Assembly: GCA_024643945.1 (NCBI GenBank)
Contig: JAHELX010000183.1
Location: forward strand, 1-9,919
Length of the DNA stretch: 9,919 nt
DNA from: Anaerolineales bacterium
GTDB taxonomy: Bacteria; Chloroflexota; Anaerolineae; 4572-78; NAK82
Direction: 5' to 3'
How positions within the stretch are numbered: the first letter of the stretch is position 1; each line of letters starts with the position of its first letter. The notes below the pieces were generated by a model. The model worked only from the letters and a program-made list of their open reading frames with translations. It searched no databases and had not been told where the DNA came from. Shown here piece by piece: positions 1-6,137 of the stretch. The position numbers and the translations under genes were made by a program.

Positions 1-272
1 GGCACGCCCAACTCCTCGGCCAAAAACAGTTCAATCAGCCGGTGGTGGCGGAGAACCTCCAGGGCGATTTTTTGGCCGGCCTCAGTCAGCACGACTCCCT
101 GGTACGGCTCGTGAACCACCAAGTGCATATCGGCCAGCTTTTTTATCATACCTGTCACCGAGGCTGGTGCAACGCCTAATCGCTCCGCCAACACGGTCGT
201 TGCTACTTTGCCTTGCTCATATTGGATTTCATAGATGGTCTTCAGGTAATCTTCCACTGCTTTGGTATGCAT
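1..272 (-). CDS. DtxR/MntR-family metal-dependent transcriptional repressor (3' end outside window)
   Basis: Metal-sensing repressor of the DtxR/MntR family; only the first 90 residues are visible and the gene continues past the left edge. The start is the ATG at 272-270, giving [17 protein letters not shown]. Residues 3-65 form the winged helix-turn-helix; recognition-helix region [13 protein letters not shown] is at 34-46 and the wing GVVLTEAG at 59-66. The dimerisation domain begins with [10 protein letters not shown] (75-84), containing H77 and E81, which match family metal ligands. Asp at position 8 (VEDY) is the MntR-type residue where DtxR/IdeR has Met, which favours Mn(II) over Fe(II) sensing. 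However, Lys11 replaces the Glu that is a second ligand in Bacillus MntR, so the metal is not certain. A consensus promoter and an operator lie upstream, consistent with autoregulation. No strong Shine-Dalgarno sequence is visible before the ATG. Confidence 0.93.
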   Translation of the reverse strand, partial: MHTKAVEDYLKTIYEIQYEQGKVATTVLAERLGVAPASVTGMIKKLADMHLVVHEPYQGVVLTEAGQKIALEVLRHHRLIELFLAEELGV

Positions 273-291
273 TTTTGTAGCCCGAAAACAT

Positions 292-311
292 AATTTAGGC
301 ATGGCTAAATT
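292..311 (-). promoter_or_regulatory. Candidate DtxR/MntR operator (inverted repeat)
   Basis: A perfect 7-bp inverted repeat (AATTTAG at 292-298, CTAAATT at 305-311) surrounds a 6-bp centre GCATGG. The TTAGG/CTAA-like arms resemble DtxR/SirR/MntR boxes. It sits 20 bp before the regulator start codon and just downstream of the predicted transcription start, so bound repressor would block the regulator's own promoter. Assignment to this regulator rests on position and family resemblance. Confidence 0.65.
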
Positions 312-320
312 TTGAAATCA

Positions 321-349
321 ATTATACCCTTTTTTCTCAGCTTTGTCAA
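321..349 (-). promoter_or_regulatory. Consensus sigma70 promoter of the DtxR/MntR gene
   Basis: Reading the minus strand, TTGACA (349-344) is followed by 17 bp and TATAAT (326-321). Both hexamers are perfect consensus at the ideal spacing. Transcription would start near 314, next to the inverted repeat at 292-311. A promoter this strong normally needs repression, which fits the adjacent operator. Confidence 0.85.
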
Positions 350-401
350 GACCTCATTTTCCATCCCATCTGAGGAAAAGCTGCTAACTCTCAAGAATTG
401 A

Positions 402-430
402 TTCCCAGTCTTGCCAGCTTGTGGTATACT
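402..430 (+). promoter_or_regulatory. Probable sigma70 promoter of the ybaK-remnant/SRPBCC/GT2 operon
   Basis: TTCCCA (402-407), 17 bp, then TATACT (425-430), with TG at 422-423 giving an extended -10 (TGnTATACT). Transcription would begin near 437, followed by a GGAGG ribosome site at 473-477 and the ATG at 488. It appears to be the old promoter of the truncated ybaK frame and is now the only visible promoter for the downstream SRPBCC, GT2 and SDR genes. Confidence 0.55.
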
Positions 431-487
431 CAGTAGGCTGCAACAGGATATGCTGATGCTGAGCCATCTGGCGGAGGCAATTGAATT

Positions 488-691
488 ATGCTAACCAGCC
501 AAGACCTGCAACGCTTCATCAACCAACATCAAATCGCCGCCGAGATTCTGCCTATGCCGGAAGACACTCCGACCGTGCCCGATGCGGCGCGGGCATTGGG
601 GGTGAAGGAAGAGCAAATCATTACGAAAGGAGAATACCTATGGTCAAAGTCGAAAGTTCCATTCACGTCAACGTGCCACCAGAGCAGGTAA
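488..691 (+). pseudogene. Truncated YbaK/EbsC-type aminoacyl-tRNA deacylase N-terminus
   Basis: A 67-codon frame opens with ATG at 488 after GGAGG at 473-477. Residues 1-45 look like the N-terminus of YbaK/EbsC (Cys-tRNA(Pro) deacylase family), notably the VPDAARALGVKEEQII segment (30-45). Homology stops near 622, where family members continue with a K-S/T-L-hydrophobic strand. The remaining 22 codons are the start of the next gene read in another frame. An intact family member is about 150-160 residues, so the catalytic domain is missing. The frame keeps promoter and ribosome site, overlaps the next gene by 52 nt and ends inside it, so it may now act as a translated leader. Family assignment rests on a short segment. 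Confidence 0.6.
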
Positions 692-1068
692 CAGATGCCC
701 TGCTGGATGTAGCGGCTACTGCAGAATGGACTCCCAGCCTGGAAAAGGTGTGGGATGTACAGGGACATGGCGTCGGCTGTACCTATCAATGGCAGTACAA
801 AATGGGCGGTGTGAGCTTCCAGGGGAGCGCCGAAGTCACCGAGGCAAGGGCCGATCACTTCGTGTTGAAGACCAGCGGTGGCATCCCCAGCACCTGGATC
901 TGGGAGCTGACCCCTGCCGGCGAGGGCACTGACCTGCACCTGACGGTTGAATACACCGTCCCAGGCTCGGTACTGGGGGCGATTGCCAACAAGCTGGTCA
1001 TTGAGCGCCAAAACCAGAAGGAGACCGAGCAGGCCATTGCCAACCTCAAGGCACGGCTTGAAGCTTGA
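640..1068 (+). CDS. SRPBCC (START/Bet v1-like) family protein
   Basis: A 142-residue protein starting at ATG 640 with AAAGGAG at 626-632 ahead of it. The frame stays open upstream to 481, but that extension is low-quality sequence overlapping the ybaK remnant. The pattern of an N-terminal strand (VKVESSIHVNVPPEQV), a helix ending in AEWTPSLEKV (about 27-36), then alternating strands and a long C-terminal helix (GSVLGAIANKLVIERQN onward) is typical of the SRPBCC/polyketide-cyclase-like fold, which forms a hydrophobic cavity. The ligand cannot be predicted. No signal peptide or membrane segment is seen. Its stop overlaps the TTG start of the GT2 gene by 4 nt, indicating translational coupling. 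Confidence 0.85.
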   Translation: MVKVESSIHVNVPPEQVTDALLDVAATAEWTPSLEKVWDVQGHGVGCTYQWQYKMGGVSFQGSAEVTEARADHFVLKTSGGIPSTWIWELTPAGEGTDLHLTVEYTVPGSVLGAIANKLVIERQNQKETEQAIANLKARLEA

Positions 1069-1742
1069 AAGTTCTGGCTCTCATTCCGGCTTACAATGAA
1101 GCAGCTCACGTCGCGGCGGTGGTGACCGGCGTCCGGGGTCACCTGCCGGTATTGGTGGTGGATGACGGCTCGACGGACGATACCGCTGCCCGCGCTGAGG
1201 GAGCTGGCGCGGACGTGCTGCGCCAGGTGCCCAACCGGGGCAAAGGGGTAGCCCTACAGGCCGGCTTTGGCTATGCCCTGGACGAGGGATATGAGGCTGT
1301 GCTTACCCTTGACGCCGACGGTCAACACGACCCGGCCGAGATACCCCAGTTTCTGGACGTTTACGCCACCGGACACACGGACCTGATCATCGGCGCCCGG
1401 GATTTCCGCCACATGCCCCCAATTCGACGCCTGTCCAACACCGTAGGGCGTTGGACCTTCTCGTGGGCCATGGGTCAGCCCATCCGGGACAACCAGTCCG
1501 GTTACCGGCTGATCAGCCGCCGCCTGCTGGAAGCATTGCTGGCCAGCAGCGAGACTGGCTTCGAGTTTGAGGTGGAGATGATCGTCATCTGTATCCAACG
1601 CGGCTTCAGGCTGGACTGGGTCCCCATCCGCACTATCTACGCAGGCGAGGGGAGTCACATCCAGCCCTGGCACCACACGGTCAACTTCTTGCGCATGGTG
1701 TGGCAAACACGACGCAGTACCCGGTCCCCAAAACGCGAGTGA
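1065..1742 (+). CDS. Family 2 glycosyltransferase (polyprenyl-phosphate mannose/glucose synthase type)
   Basis: A 225-residue GT-A glycosyltransferase resembling dolichyl/polyprenyl-phosphate mannose synthases. Diagnostic motifs are IPAYNE (7-12), VVDDGSTDDT (31-40) for nucleotide-sugar binding, the metal-binding DAD of LDADGQHDP (82-90), and RDNQSGYR (141-148) in the acceptor/catalytic region. No transmembrane helix is present, so it is the short soluble or peripheral type. It would transfer a sugar from NDP-sugar to a polyprenyl phosphate on the inner membrane face. The start is TTG at 1065, giving MKVLALIPAYNE; it overlaps the upstream stop as TTGA and lacks a strong ribosome site. The downstream YfhO-type GT-C protein is a plausible user of the lipid-linked sugar. 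Sugar identity is unknown. Confidence 0.92.
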   Translation: MKVLALIPAYNEAAHVAAVVTGVRGHLPVLVVDDGSTDDTAARAEGAGADVLRQVPNRGKGVALQAGFGYALDEGYEAVLTLDADGQHDPAEIPQFLDVYATGHTDLIIGARDFRHMPPIRRLSNTVGRWTFSWAMGQPIRDNQSGYRLISRRLLEALLASSETGFEFEVEMIVICIQRGFRLDWVPIRTIYAGEGSHIQPWHHTVNFLRMVWQTRRSTRSPKRE

Positions 1743-1751
1743 GGTGTAGAC

Positions 1752-2555
1752 ATGGCAGGCAAAAGCACGAGTACCCAGCCCCGACGGCTTGAGGATCGCG
1801 TCGCCCTCATCACCGGCGGCACCTCAGGCATCGGCCGGGCCACAGCTCTGCTCTTTGCCCGGGAGGGAGCGACGGTGATCATCACCGGCCGGCGAGTCAA
1901 GTCAGGCAAGTCAGTCGTCGCCCAGATAGAAGCTGCTGGAAGTCGGGGAGCATTCGTCGCCGCCGATCACACTCGCGCCTCGGACTGCCGCCGGGTGATC
2001 GACACAGTAATTGCCGACTTCGGCCGCCTGGACATCCTATTCAATAACGCCGGGGTTGTGGTCAGCGGCAGCGCCGAAGACACCTCGGACGAGGACTGGT
2101 TCTACACCCTGGACCTCAATGTAACTGCCGTCTGGCGTATGAGCAAGCTGGCGCTGCCGCATATGCGGGCGCAGGGGGGCGGCGTGATCGTCAACAATGC
2201 CTCGGATTGGGGGCTGGTCACGGGCCAGAAGGCAGTGGCGTATTGTGCCAGCAAAGGGGCTGTGGTCCAGATGACCCGGGCCATGGCCCTGGATCACGCG
2301 CGGGAGAACATCCGGATCAACGCTGTTTGCCCGGGAGACACCATTGTCGAACGCTGGATGCAAAACGGCTATTATAAAGGTTCGGGCGCGGTGGAAGAGG
2401 AGACGGCCCTCAAAGAGTCGGGTGAAGCGTTGCCGATGGGCCGCGTCGGCCAGCCAGAAGAGATCGCCCGAGCGGTTCTCTTCCTGGCCAGTGACGACTC
2501 CTCCTTTATGACCGGCGCCACGCTGGTGGTAGACGGGGGTAATACGGCCAGGTAG
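1752..2555 (+). CDS. SDR-family NAD(P)-dependent oxidoreductase
   Basis: A 267-residue classical short-chain dehydrogenase/reductase. The Rossmann cofactor motif TGGTSGIG is at 21-28 and NNAG at 98-101. The catalytic tetrad is Asn123, Ser151, Tyr164 and Lys168 (YCASK). The C-terminal FLASDDSSFMTGATLVVDGG is the family's usual ending. Arg47-Arg48 after the second strand suggests NADP(H) preference. The start ATG at 1752 has GAGGTG at 1741-1746, overlapping the GT2 stop, so it is probably cotranscribed with GT2. Its substrate cannot be told from sequence. The context (glycosyltransferase, membrane glycan protein) may point to sugar or lipid metabolism, but SDRs are promiscuous neighbours. Confidence 0.93.
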   Translation: MAGKSTSTQPRRLEDRVALITGGTSGIGRATALLFAREGATVIITGRRVKSGKSVVAQIEAAGSRGAFVAADHTRASDCRRVIDTVIADFGRLDILFNNAGVVVSGSAEDTSDEDWFYTLDLNVTAVWRMSKLALPHMRAQGGGVIVNNASDWGLVTGQKAVAYCASKGAVVQMTRAMALDHARENIRINAVCPGDTIVERWMQNGYYKGSGAVEEETALKESGEALPMGRVGQPEEIARAVLFLASDDSSFMTGATLVVDGGNTAR

Positions 2556-2614
2556 CCCCGGCCATTGCCAGTTCATGGCCAATGCAGACGCGATGAGGAC
2601 TCGGGTCTTTCTCG

Positions 2615-2643
2615 TTGCGATCTGTGCCGACCTGGAGTAGAAT
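2615..2643 (+). promoter_or_regulatory. Probable sigma70 promoter of the YfhO-type gene
   Basis: TTGCGA (2615-2620), 17 bp, TAGAAT (2638-2643): four and five matches to the consensus hexamers at ideal spacing. Transcription would start near 2650, leaving a leader of about 38 nt before the TTG start at 2688. This argues against translation starting further upstream at 2565. Confidence 0.5.
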
Positions 2644-2687
2644 GGGAACCTCGTAAGCATTCCTTCGTCATTCAATGGGAGTTGGTC

Positions 2688-5126
2688 TTGAACAAGTTGC
2701 CTCGCCGCCCCCTGGAGGAGCCACTGAAACGAGCCTGGCCCGATGTGGTGATCGTCGTCATCCTGGTCCTGCTGCCGGCTCTCTTTTTCTGGCGGTTGGT
2801 CGCTCCTAACCCGGCGGATTGGATGAACATCCCGGCCGGCGACTTCACCGAGCAATACTACCCGCTGCGGGCCTACGCCGCGCGTGAATTGACCGCAGGA
2901 CGACTGCCCCTTTGGAATCCATCCCCCTACGCTGGCCAGCCCGCGCTGGCCGATATCCAATCGGGGGCACTCTACCCGCCGCAAAGCATCGAGGCCTTAC
3001 TGTTGCATTGGCTGGGACTGGGCTTCCCGGTATGGGCACTGGAGTTGCAAGTCATCGCTCACTTTGCCTGGGCGGCGGTCGGCGCCTATCTCCTTGGGCG
3101 GCGACTGGCCCGGCAAGCGGCGAAGCCCCGCGCACTCGTCCCGAGTATCGGGATAGGCGGGACGAAGTTGCCCCCGGGGAGAACAGCCATTCGCAACGCA
3201 CGCTTCGCCGGGGTGATTGTCTCGCTGGTCTTCACCTACAGCGGCTACCTGACTGGCTTTCCCGTGCAACAGGTGACAATCCTGGAGGTCAGTGCCTGGG
3301 CTCCGTGGGTGTTGCTGGGGATGGAGGGGTTGGCTGGGGGCTGGAGGCTGGGGACTGGGGGGGGCTGGAGGCTATGCGTCGGGCGGTGGGTGCTGGCAGG
3401 CCTGGTGTTGGGGCTTTCGCTGCTGCCCGGCCATCCGCAAACTTCGCTTTACGTGGTGTATATCGCCGTTGCCTTCTATTTCTTCAGAGTCCTGTCTCCT
3501 TCATCGGACGACCGCCAACCGCCAACCGCCAACCGCCGTATAACTTCAACCGCCGGCTATTTGCTGGGGGCTGTTGGTTACCTGCTGGCGGCAATTCTGC
3601 TGGGCCTGGCACTGGCTGCGGCCCAGTTGCTGCCTACCCTGGAATTCATCGCCCGTTCGCCACGAGCTGACCTGAACTACGAAGCGGTCAGCTTTGGACT
3701 GCCGCTGCACGAACTGGTGTCGGTGATCTACCCCGGCTACTTCGGCGGTTCGCCGGAATATGTGGGGATCCTGCCGATGGTGCTGATGGGGCTGGCACTG
3801 GCCTTGGGCCGGCCTCGACGTGAGATCGCCTTTTGGACCGTGGTGGGGTTGCTGGCGATGCTGCTGGCCTTCGGCGGCAACACCTTCCTTTACCCTCTCT
3901 TCTACCTGCTAGCCCCTGGTTTCGACGCGGTGCGCCACCAGGAGCGGGCTTTCCTGGTCTACGCACTGAGCGCGGCCGTGTTGAGCGGCTATGGGGCGTT
4001 GGCTCTGGCGTCGGCGCTGGACCGCGTCCGTCGTGCCAGGCTACGCCGCTTTGAGCGAGGGCTGCGGATCATCTTTGGCGCCGGGCTGGCGTTGACCGCC
4101 CTCTTCTTCTACGGATGGGTGGGCAGCGAGCATCCCGATCTATTTGGCGGCGTGCTGCGGCATCACGTCTTTGGCCTGGTGCTGCTGGCGGGGAGCCTGA
4201 TTCTACTGGCGCTGCGGCCGAGCCGCGCCCTGCGCCGGCCATGGGGGATGGCGTTGGTGGCGGGTTGGATCGCCTTTAACCTGTTTAGCGTCAACTGGCG
4301 CTTCAACCTGGAGCAGCCAGGGGCGACTGGCCCCTTCGCCCCCACTCCGCTGACCGAGTTTCTACATGCCCAGATGCCTGCCGCAGACGGCAGTGAACCG
4401 ATGCGCATCGCCAGTGCCGGGCTGCTGCCGGGCGGGCCGGGCGCTGCTTCGGTCTACGGGCTGCAAGACATCACCGGCAACACGCCGCTGCACTTGGCCG
4501 GCATTGAAACCTTTGAGTCAAAGGTGCCTGAGTGGCGTCGCTGGCAACTGCTCAACGTGCACTACGTGCTCAGCGAGCGTGACCTGGACGGCCCCGGCCT
4601 GACCCGGGTCTTCCCGCCTGGTGATCCGCTGCCCGAGGGCCAGGTGCGAGTCTATGCCATGGGCGATCCCTTTCCCCGCGCCTGGGTGGTCCACGCCGTC
4701 GAGGTCATCCCCGACGAAGGGACGGCGCTGGCCCGCTTGAGCGCCGACGAGTTCGACTTGCGCCGGGCAGCCGTCGTGGCCCAGCTCCCCGGCATTAATC
4801 TGCCAGGCTCCGTAGAGGGGTCGTCGGCGCGGGTGATCGCATTTACTCCAAACGAGATCAGGGTTGAGGTGGACGCCGTGGCCGACGGATTGTTGGTTTT
4901 GAGCGAGATCTACTATCCGGGCTGGCGAGCCAGTATAGACGGTGCGTCGGCGCGTCTAATCCAGACCGACGGGCTGCTGCGTGGCATTCCCGTCCCCCAG
5001 GGGCATCACACCGTGCGCGTGTGGTATGCGCCGGCCAGCGTCCGGGTGGGGCTGGTGATCTCTGCGCTGGCGTTGGTCGTCAGTTTGGGCGGCTGGCTGG
5101 TCGCCATCTGTTGGGCAAAGTCTTAA
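2688..5126 (+). CDS. YfhO-family multi-pass membrane protein (GT-C-like)
   Basis: An 812-residue integral membrane protein. The frame is open from 2565, but I choose TTG 2688 because GGGAG at 2677-2681 is six bases away, a promoter lies at 2615-2643, and the first hydrophobic helix follows at about 18-40. After it comes the family signature loop GDFTEQYYPLRAYAARELTA (51-70) and then RLPLWNPSPYAGQP, typical of YfhO and related GT-C-fold glycosyltransferases. About eleven further hydrophobic segments follow to around residue 580, then a polar domain of about 200 residues and a final helix (VGLVISALALVVSLGGWLVA). YfhO in Firmicutes glycosylates lipoteichoic acid with a polyprenyl-phosphate sugar synthase; the GT2 gene upstream fits that role. 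Oddities are a 29-residue palindrome-encoded insert (143-171) and two heptamer-repeat loops. Confidence 0.88.
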   Translation: MNKLPRRPLEEPLKRAWPDVVIVVILVLLPALFFWRLVAPNPADWMNIPAGDFTEQYYPLRAYAARELTAGRLPLWNPSPYAGQPALADIQSGALYPPQSIEALLLHWLGLGFPVWALELQVIAHFAWAAVGAYLLGRRLARQAAKPRALVPSIGIGGTKLPPGRTAIRNARFAGVIVSLVFTYSGYLTGFPVQQVTILEVSAWAPWVLLGMEGLAGGWRLGTGGGWRLCVGRWVLAGLVLGLSLLPGHPQTSLYVVYIAVAFYFFRVLSPSSDDRQPPTANRRITSTAGYLLGAVGYLLAAILLGLALAAAQLLPTLEFIARSPRADLNYEAVSFGLPLHELVSVIYPGYFGGSPEYVGILPMVLMGLALALGRPRREIAFWTVVGLLAMLLAFGGNTFLYPLFYLLAPGFDAVRHQERAFLVYALSAAVLSGYGALALASALDRVRRARLRRFERGLRIIFGAGLALTALFFYGWVGSEHPDLFGGVLRHHVFGLVLLAGSLILLALRPSRALRRPWGMALVAGWIAFNLFSVNWRFNLEQPGATGPFAPTPLTEFLHAQMPAADGSEPMRIASAGLLPGGPGAASVYGLQDITGNTPLHLAGIETFESKVPEWRRWQLLNVHYVLSERDLDGPGLTRVFPPGDPLPEGQVRVYAMGDPFPRAWVVHAVEVIPDEGTALARLSADEFDLRRAAVVAQLPGINLPGSVEGSSARVIAFTPNEIRVEVDAVADGLLVLSEIYYPGWRASIDGASARLIQTDGLLRGIPVPQGHHTVRVWYAPASVRVGLVISALALVVSLGGWLVAICWAKS
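3114..3200 (+). repeat. In-frame palindromic insertion within the YfhO gene
   Basis: This 87-nt (29-codon) stretch separates LGRRLAR from RFAGVIVSLVFTYSG. I expect those to be nearly contiguous in relatives, as the short cytoplasmic link between two helices. It contains a perfect 8-bp inverted repeat TCGTCCCG (3136-3143) and CGGGACGA (3158-3165) with a 14-nt loop. A nested hairpin CCCGA (3140-3144)/TCGGG (3148-3152) has a 3-nt loop, so two folds compete. A CCCCGGGG palindrome is at 3172-3179. The encoded peptide is rich in Pro, Gly, Arg and Lys, unlike its membrane surroundings. The insert boundaries are my estimate without an alignment. Confidence 0.55.
3335..3372 (+). repeat. Degenerate heptanucleotide tandem repeat (TGGRGRC type), G-quadruplex capable
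   Basis: Consecutive units TGGGGGC, TGGAGGC, TGGGGAC, an expanded TGGGGGGGGC (10 nt) and TGGAGGC. Since seven is not a multiple of three, successive units are read in different frames and give a Gly/Trp/Arg/Leu loop (GGWRLGTGGGWRL) between two helices of the YfhO protein. With GGGG at 3326-3329 the coding strand has four runs of at least four G (3326-3329, 3336-3340, 3350-3353, 3357-3364) separated by 6, 9 and 3 nt. Confidence 0.7.
3511..3538 (-). repeat. Heptanucleotide tandem repeat (TGGCGGT on minus strand)
   Basis: Four head-to-tail units on the plus strand, ACCGCCA three times and ACCGCCG once; another ACCGCCG lies at 3549-3555. On the minus strand the unit is TGGCGGT, the same TGGNGRY pattern as the repeat at 3335-3372 but inverted. 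It encodes a polar loop (DRQPPTANRRITSTAG) between hydrophobic helices. The arrangement resembles the short tandemly repeated heptamers described in cyanobacteria, but no common origin is shown. Confidence 0.75.
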
Positions 5127-5150
5127 CATAACGTGATATATTTCACTGCT

Positions 5151-5507
5151 CTATTCGGGTATTCTCAATTCATCGCGTTCTCTTAACGATTGGTAGAAAT
5201 TGAGCGGCCTGGCAAGGGCTTCGAGTAATTCAGCCGGTACTTCCTCTTGCTTCAAGATGCCAGCCACGATAGCGTACGCAACCATCATATCTGGTAAGTC
5301 GCCGTTGTATTGCTTGAAAAGCTCTCGTGAAGGCCCTTTTTCATACTGATGAATACGATAACTCAACTCACCGCTGCTGATTTTCCCTTCACGCCATTCC
5401 GCAAAACTCCGGTCAAGTTTGGTCAGTTCGCGCTGTAACTCACGCTCATAAGCTTTGCCGAGATATTCCCGCAGCAATTTCCTGATGGACTTGGGATAAT
5501 CTTGCAT
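5151..5507 (-). CDS. Conserved hypothetical protein downstream of MazF/PemK-type toxin gene
   Basis: A 118-residue soluble, charged, mainly helical protein starting at ATG 5507 with GGAG six bases upstream. It has an N-terminal basic/amphipathic helix (KLLREYLGKAYERELQREL, about 9-27), a central segment with KISSGELSYRIHQYEKGPSRELF, and a hydrophobic helix DLPDMMVAYAIVAGILKQE. No catalytic motif or DNA-binding fold is recognised. It lies 25 nt after the toxin stop on the same strand, so it is probably cotranscribed as the third gene of the module. A role as accessory or second antitoxin is possible but unsupported by motif. It converges on the YfhO gene with 24 bp between stops and no clear terminator. 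Confidence 0.78.
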   Translation of the reverse strand: MQDYPKSIRKLLREYLGKAYERELQRELTKLDRSFAEWREGKISSGELSYRIHQYEKGPSRELFKQYNGDLPDMMVAYAIVAGILKQEEVPAELLEALARPLNFYQSLRERDELRIPE

Positions 5508-5532
5508 ACACTACTCCAAGTAGGGCAACTTA

Positions 5533-5812
5533 TCAGGAGGCAGCAGCTTCGCCCAAAATCCGCTTCAGCCGCGTGGTAGCTACCCCAACCACTGAATTGA
5601 GTAGTCCTACACGTGCCGGGCACCCCAATAGCCGCCGAATCGAGCACCAGGTCCGTCGCTAATGGGCTGGCTGAAATACGACTGGTGATGAACGCCAGTA
5701 TCACATGCTGGTGTGGCTCGATGGGATTCGTGAGACAAACGGCTGGACGAACTTTGCTGCTGGAAAGATCATCAAAGGGAAAGGGGACAAGCACGATTTT
5801 ATACTTCGTCAT
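5533..5812 (-). pseudogene. MazF/PemK-family endoribonuclease toxin, frameshifted
   Basis: From ATG 5812 the protein begins MTKYKIVLVPFPFDDLSSSK and continues VRPAVCLTN, the MazF/PemK signature (KxRPA). Arg22 and Thr43 (FITS) correspond to the residues essential in MazF mRNA interferases. After about residue 64 this frame becomes unrelated sequence and runs to 5423 inside the next gene. In the +1 frame the expected C-terminus appears (RVGLLNSVVGVATTRLKRIL, then GEAAAS) and stops at 5533. The span of 280 nt (3n+1) agrees with one extra base near 5612-5627, where short G and C runs occur. Corrected length is about 92 residues, slightly short for the family. The start overlaps the upstream antitoxin frame by 14 nt. 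The frameshift could be true decay or a sequencing error. Confidence 0.75.
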
Positions 5813-6011
5813 GGAACGGCTTCCCGTCAGCCAACGAATAGATGTCTTCTTCGGGGTCATTTAGGAAAGCGAAAGCTGGATTGCGAGCAGCGGCTTGCAA
5901 CCACTCTGCTTCATCCCATTCGTCGTTGAGCGGGTACAAGACGATTACGCGCACACGCTTTGGGCCAGAAACAGGCAGGTCACCGTTTAGACACGCAATC
6001 AGTCCATACAA
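5799..6011 (-). CDS. Small antitoxin-like protein paired with MazF/PemK-type toxin
   Basis: A frame of up to 70 residues ending in DPEEDIYSLADGKPFHDEV, an acidic tail of the kind found in small proteins encoded just before MazF/PemK toxins, which is why it is called the antitoxin. Its centre has EAEWLQAAARNPAFAFLN. It overlaps the toxin start by 14 nt, implying translational coupling. The start is uncertain: TTG 6011 lacks a well-spaced ribosome site and the first 18 residues look unconvincing; GTG 5954 would give about 51 residues. No AbrB, Phd or RHH DNA-binding motif is evident, so autoregulation cannot be claimed. Confidence 0.65.
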   Translation of the reverse strand: MYGLIACLNGDLPVSGPKRVRVIVLYPLNDEWDEAEWLQAAARNPAFAFLNDPEEDIYSLADGKPFHDEV

Positions 6012-6137
6012 CGAAGCCGGGCTTGCTCCCTAAAAGCCTCATCGCCCGGCAATTGCCTACCACCGTATGATTGCTTTGATGCCTCACGTTGCACGCACAT
6101 TCCGCTCAACTTGGTGAATGTGGAAGTTTCGATGAAG

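Noticed and set aside
481..639. N-terminal extension of the SRPBCC frame back to TTG 481
   Set aside because: The extension overlaps the ybaK-like remnant, is unlike the family, and a strong AAAGGAG ribosome site precedes ATG 640.
2560..2580. Inverted repeat GGCCAT/ATGGCC after the SDR stop, considered as a terminator
   Set aside because: Only six pairs with a nine-base loop and no following T-run.
2037..2984. 315-codon open frame on the minus strand
   Set aside because: It is antisense to the SDR and YfhO genes, both of which have clear family motifs; its translation shows no recognisable domain.
2912..3670. 252-codon plus-strand frame inside the YfhO gene
   Set aside because: Out-of-frame shadow of a GC-rich gene, with Gly/Ala/Arg-rich noise and no ribosome site.
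5131..5146. Small GTGA/TCAC hairpin between the convergent YfhO and hypothetical genes
   Set aside because: Four-pair stem without a T-tract; too weak to call a bidirectional terminator.
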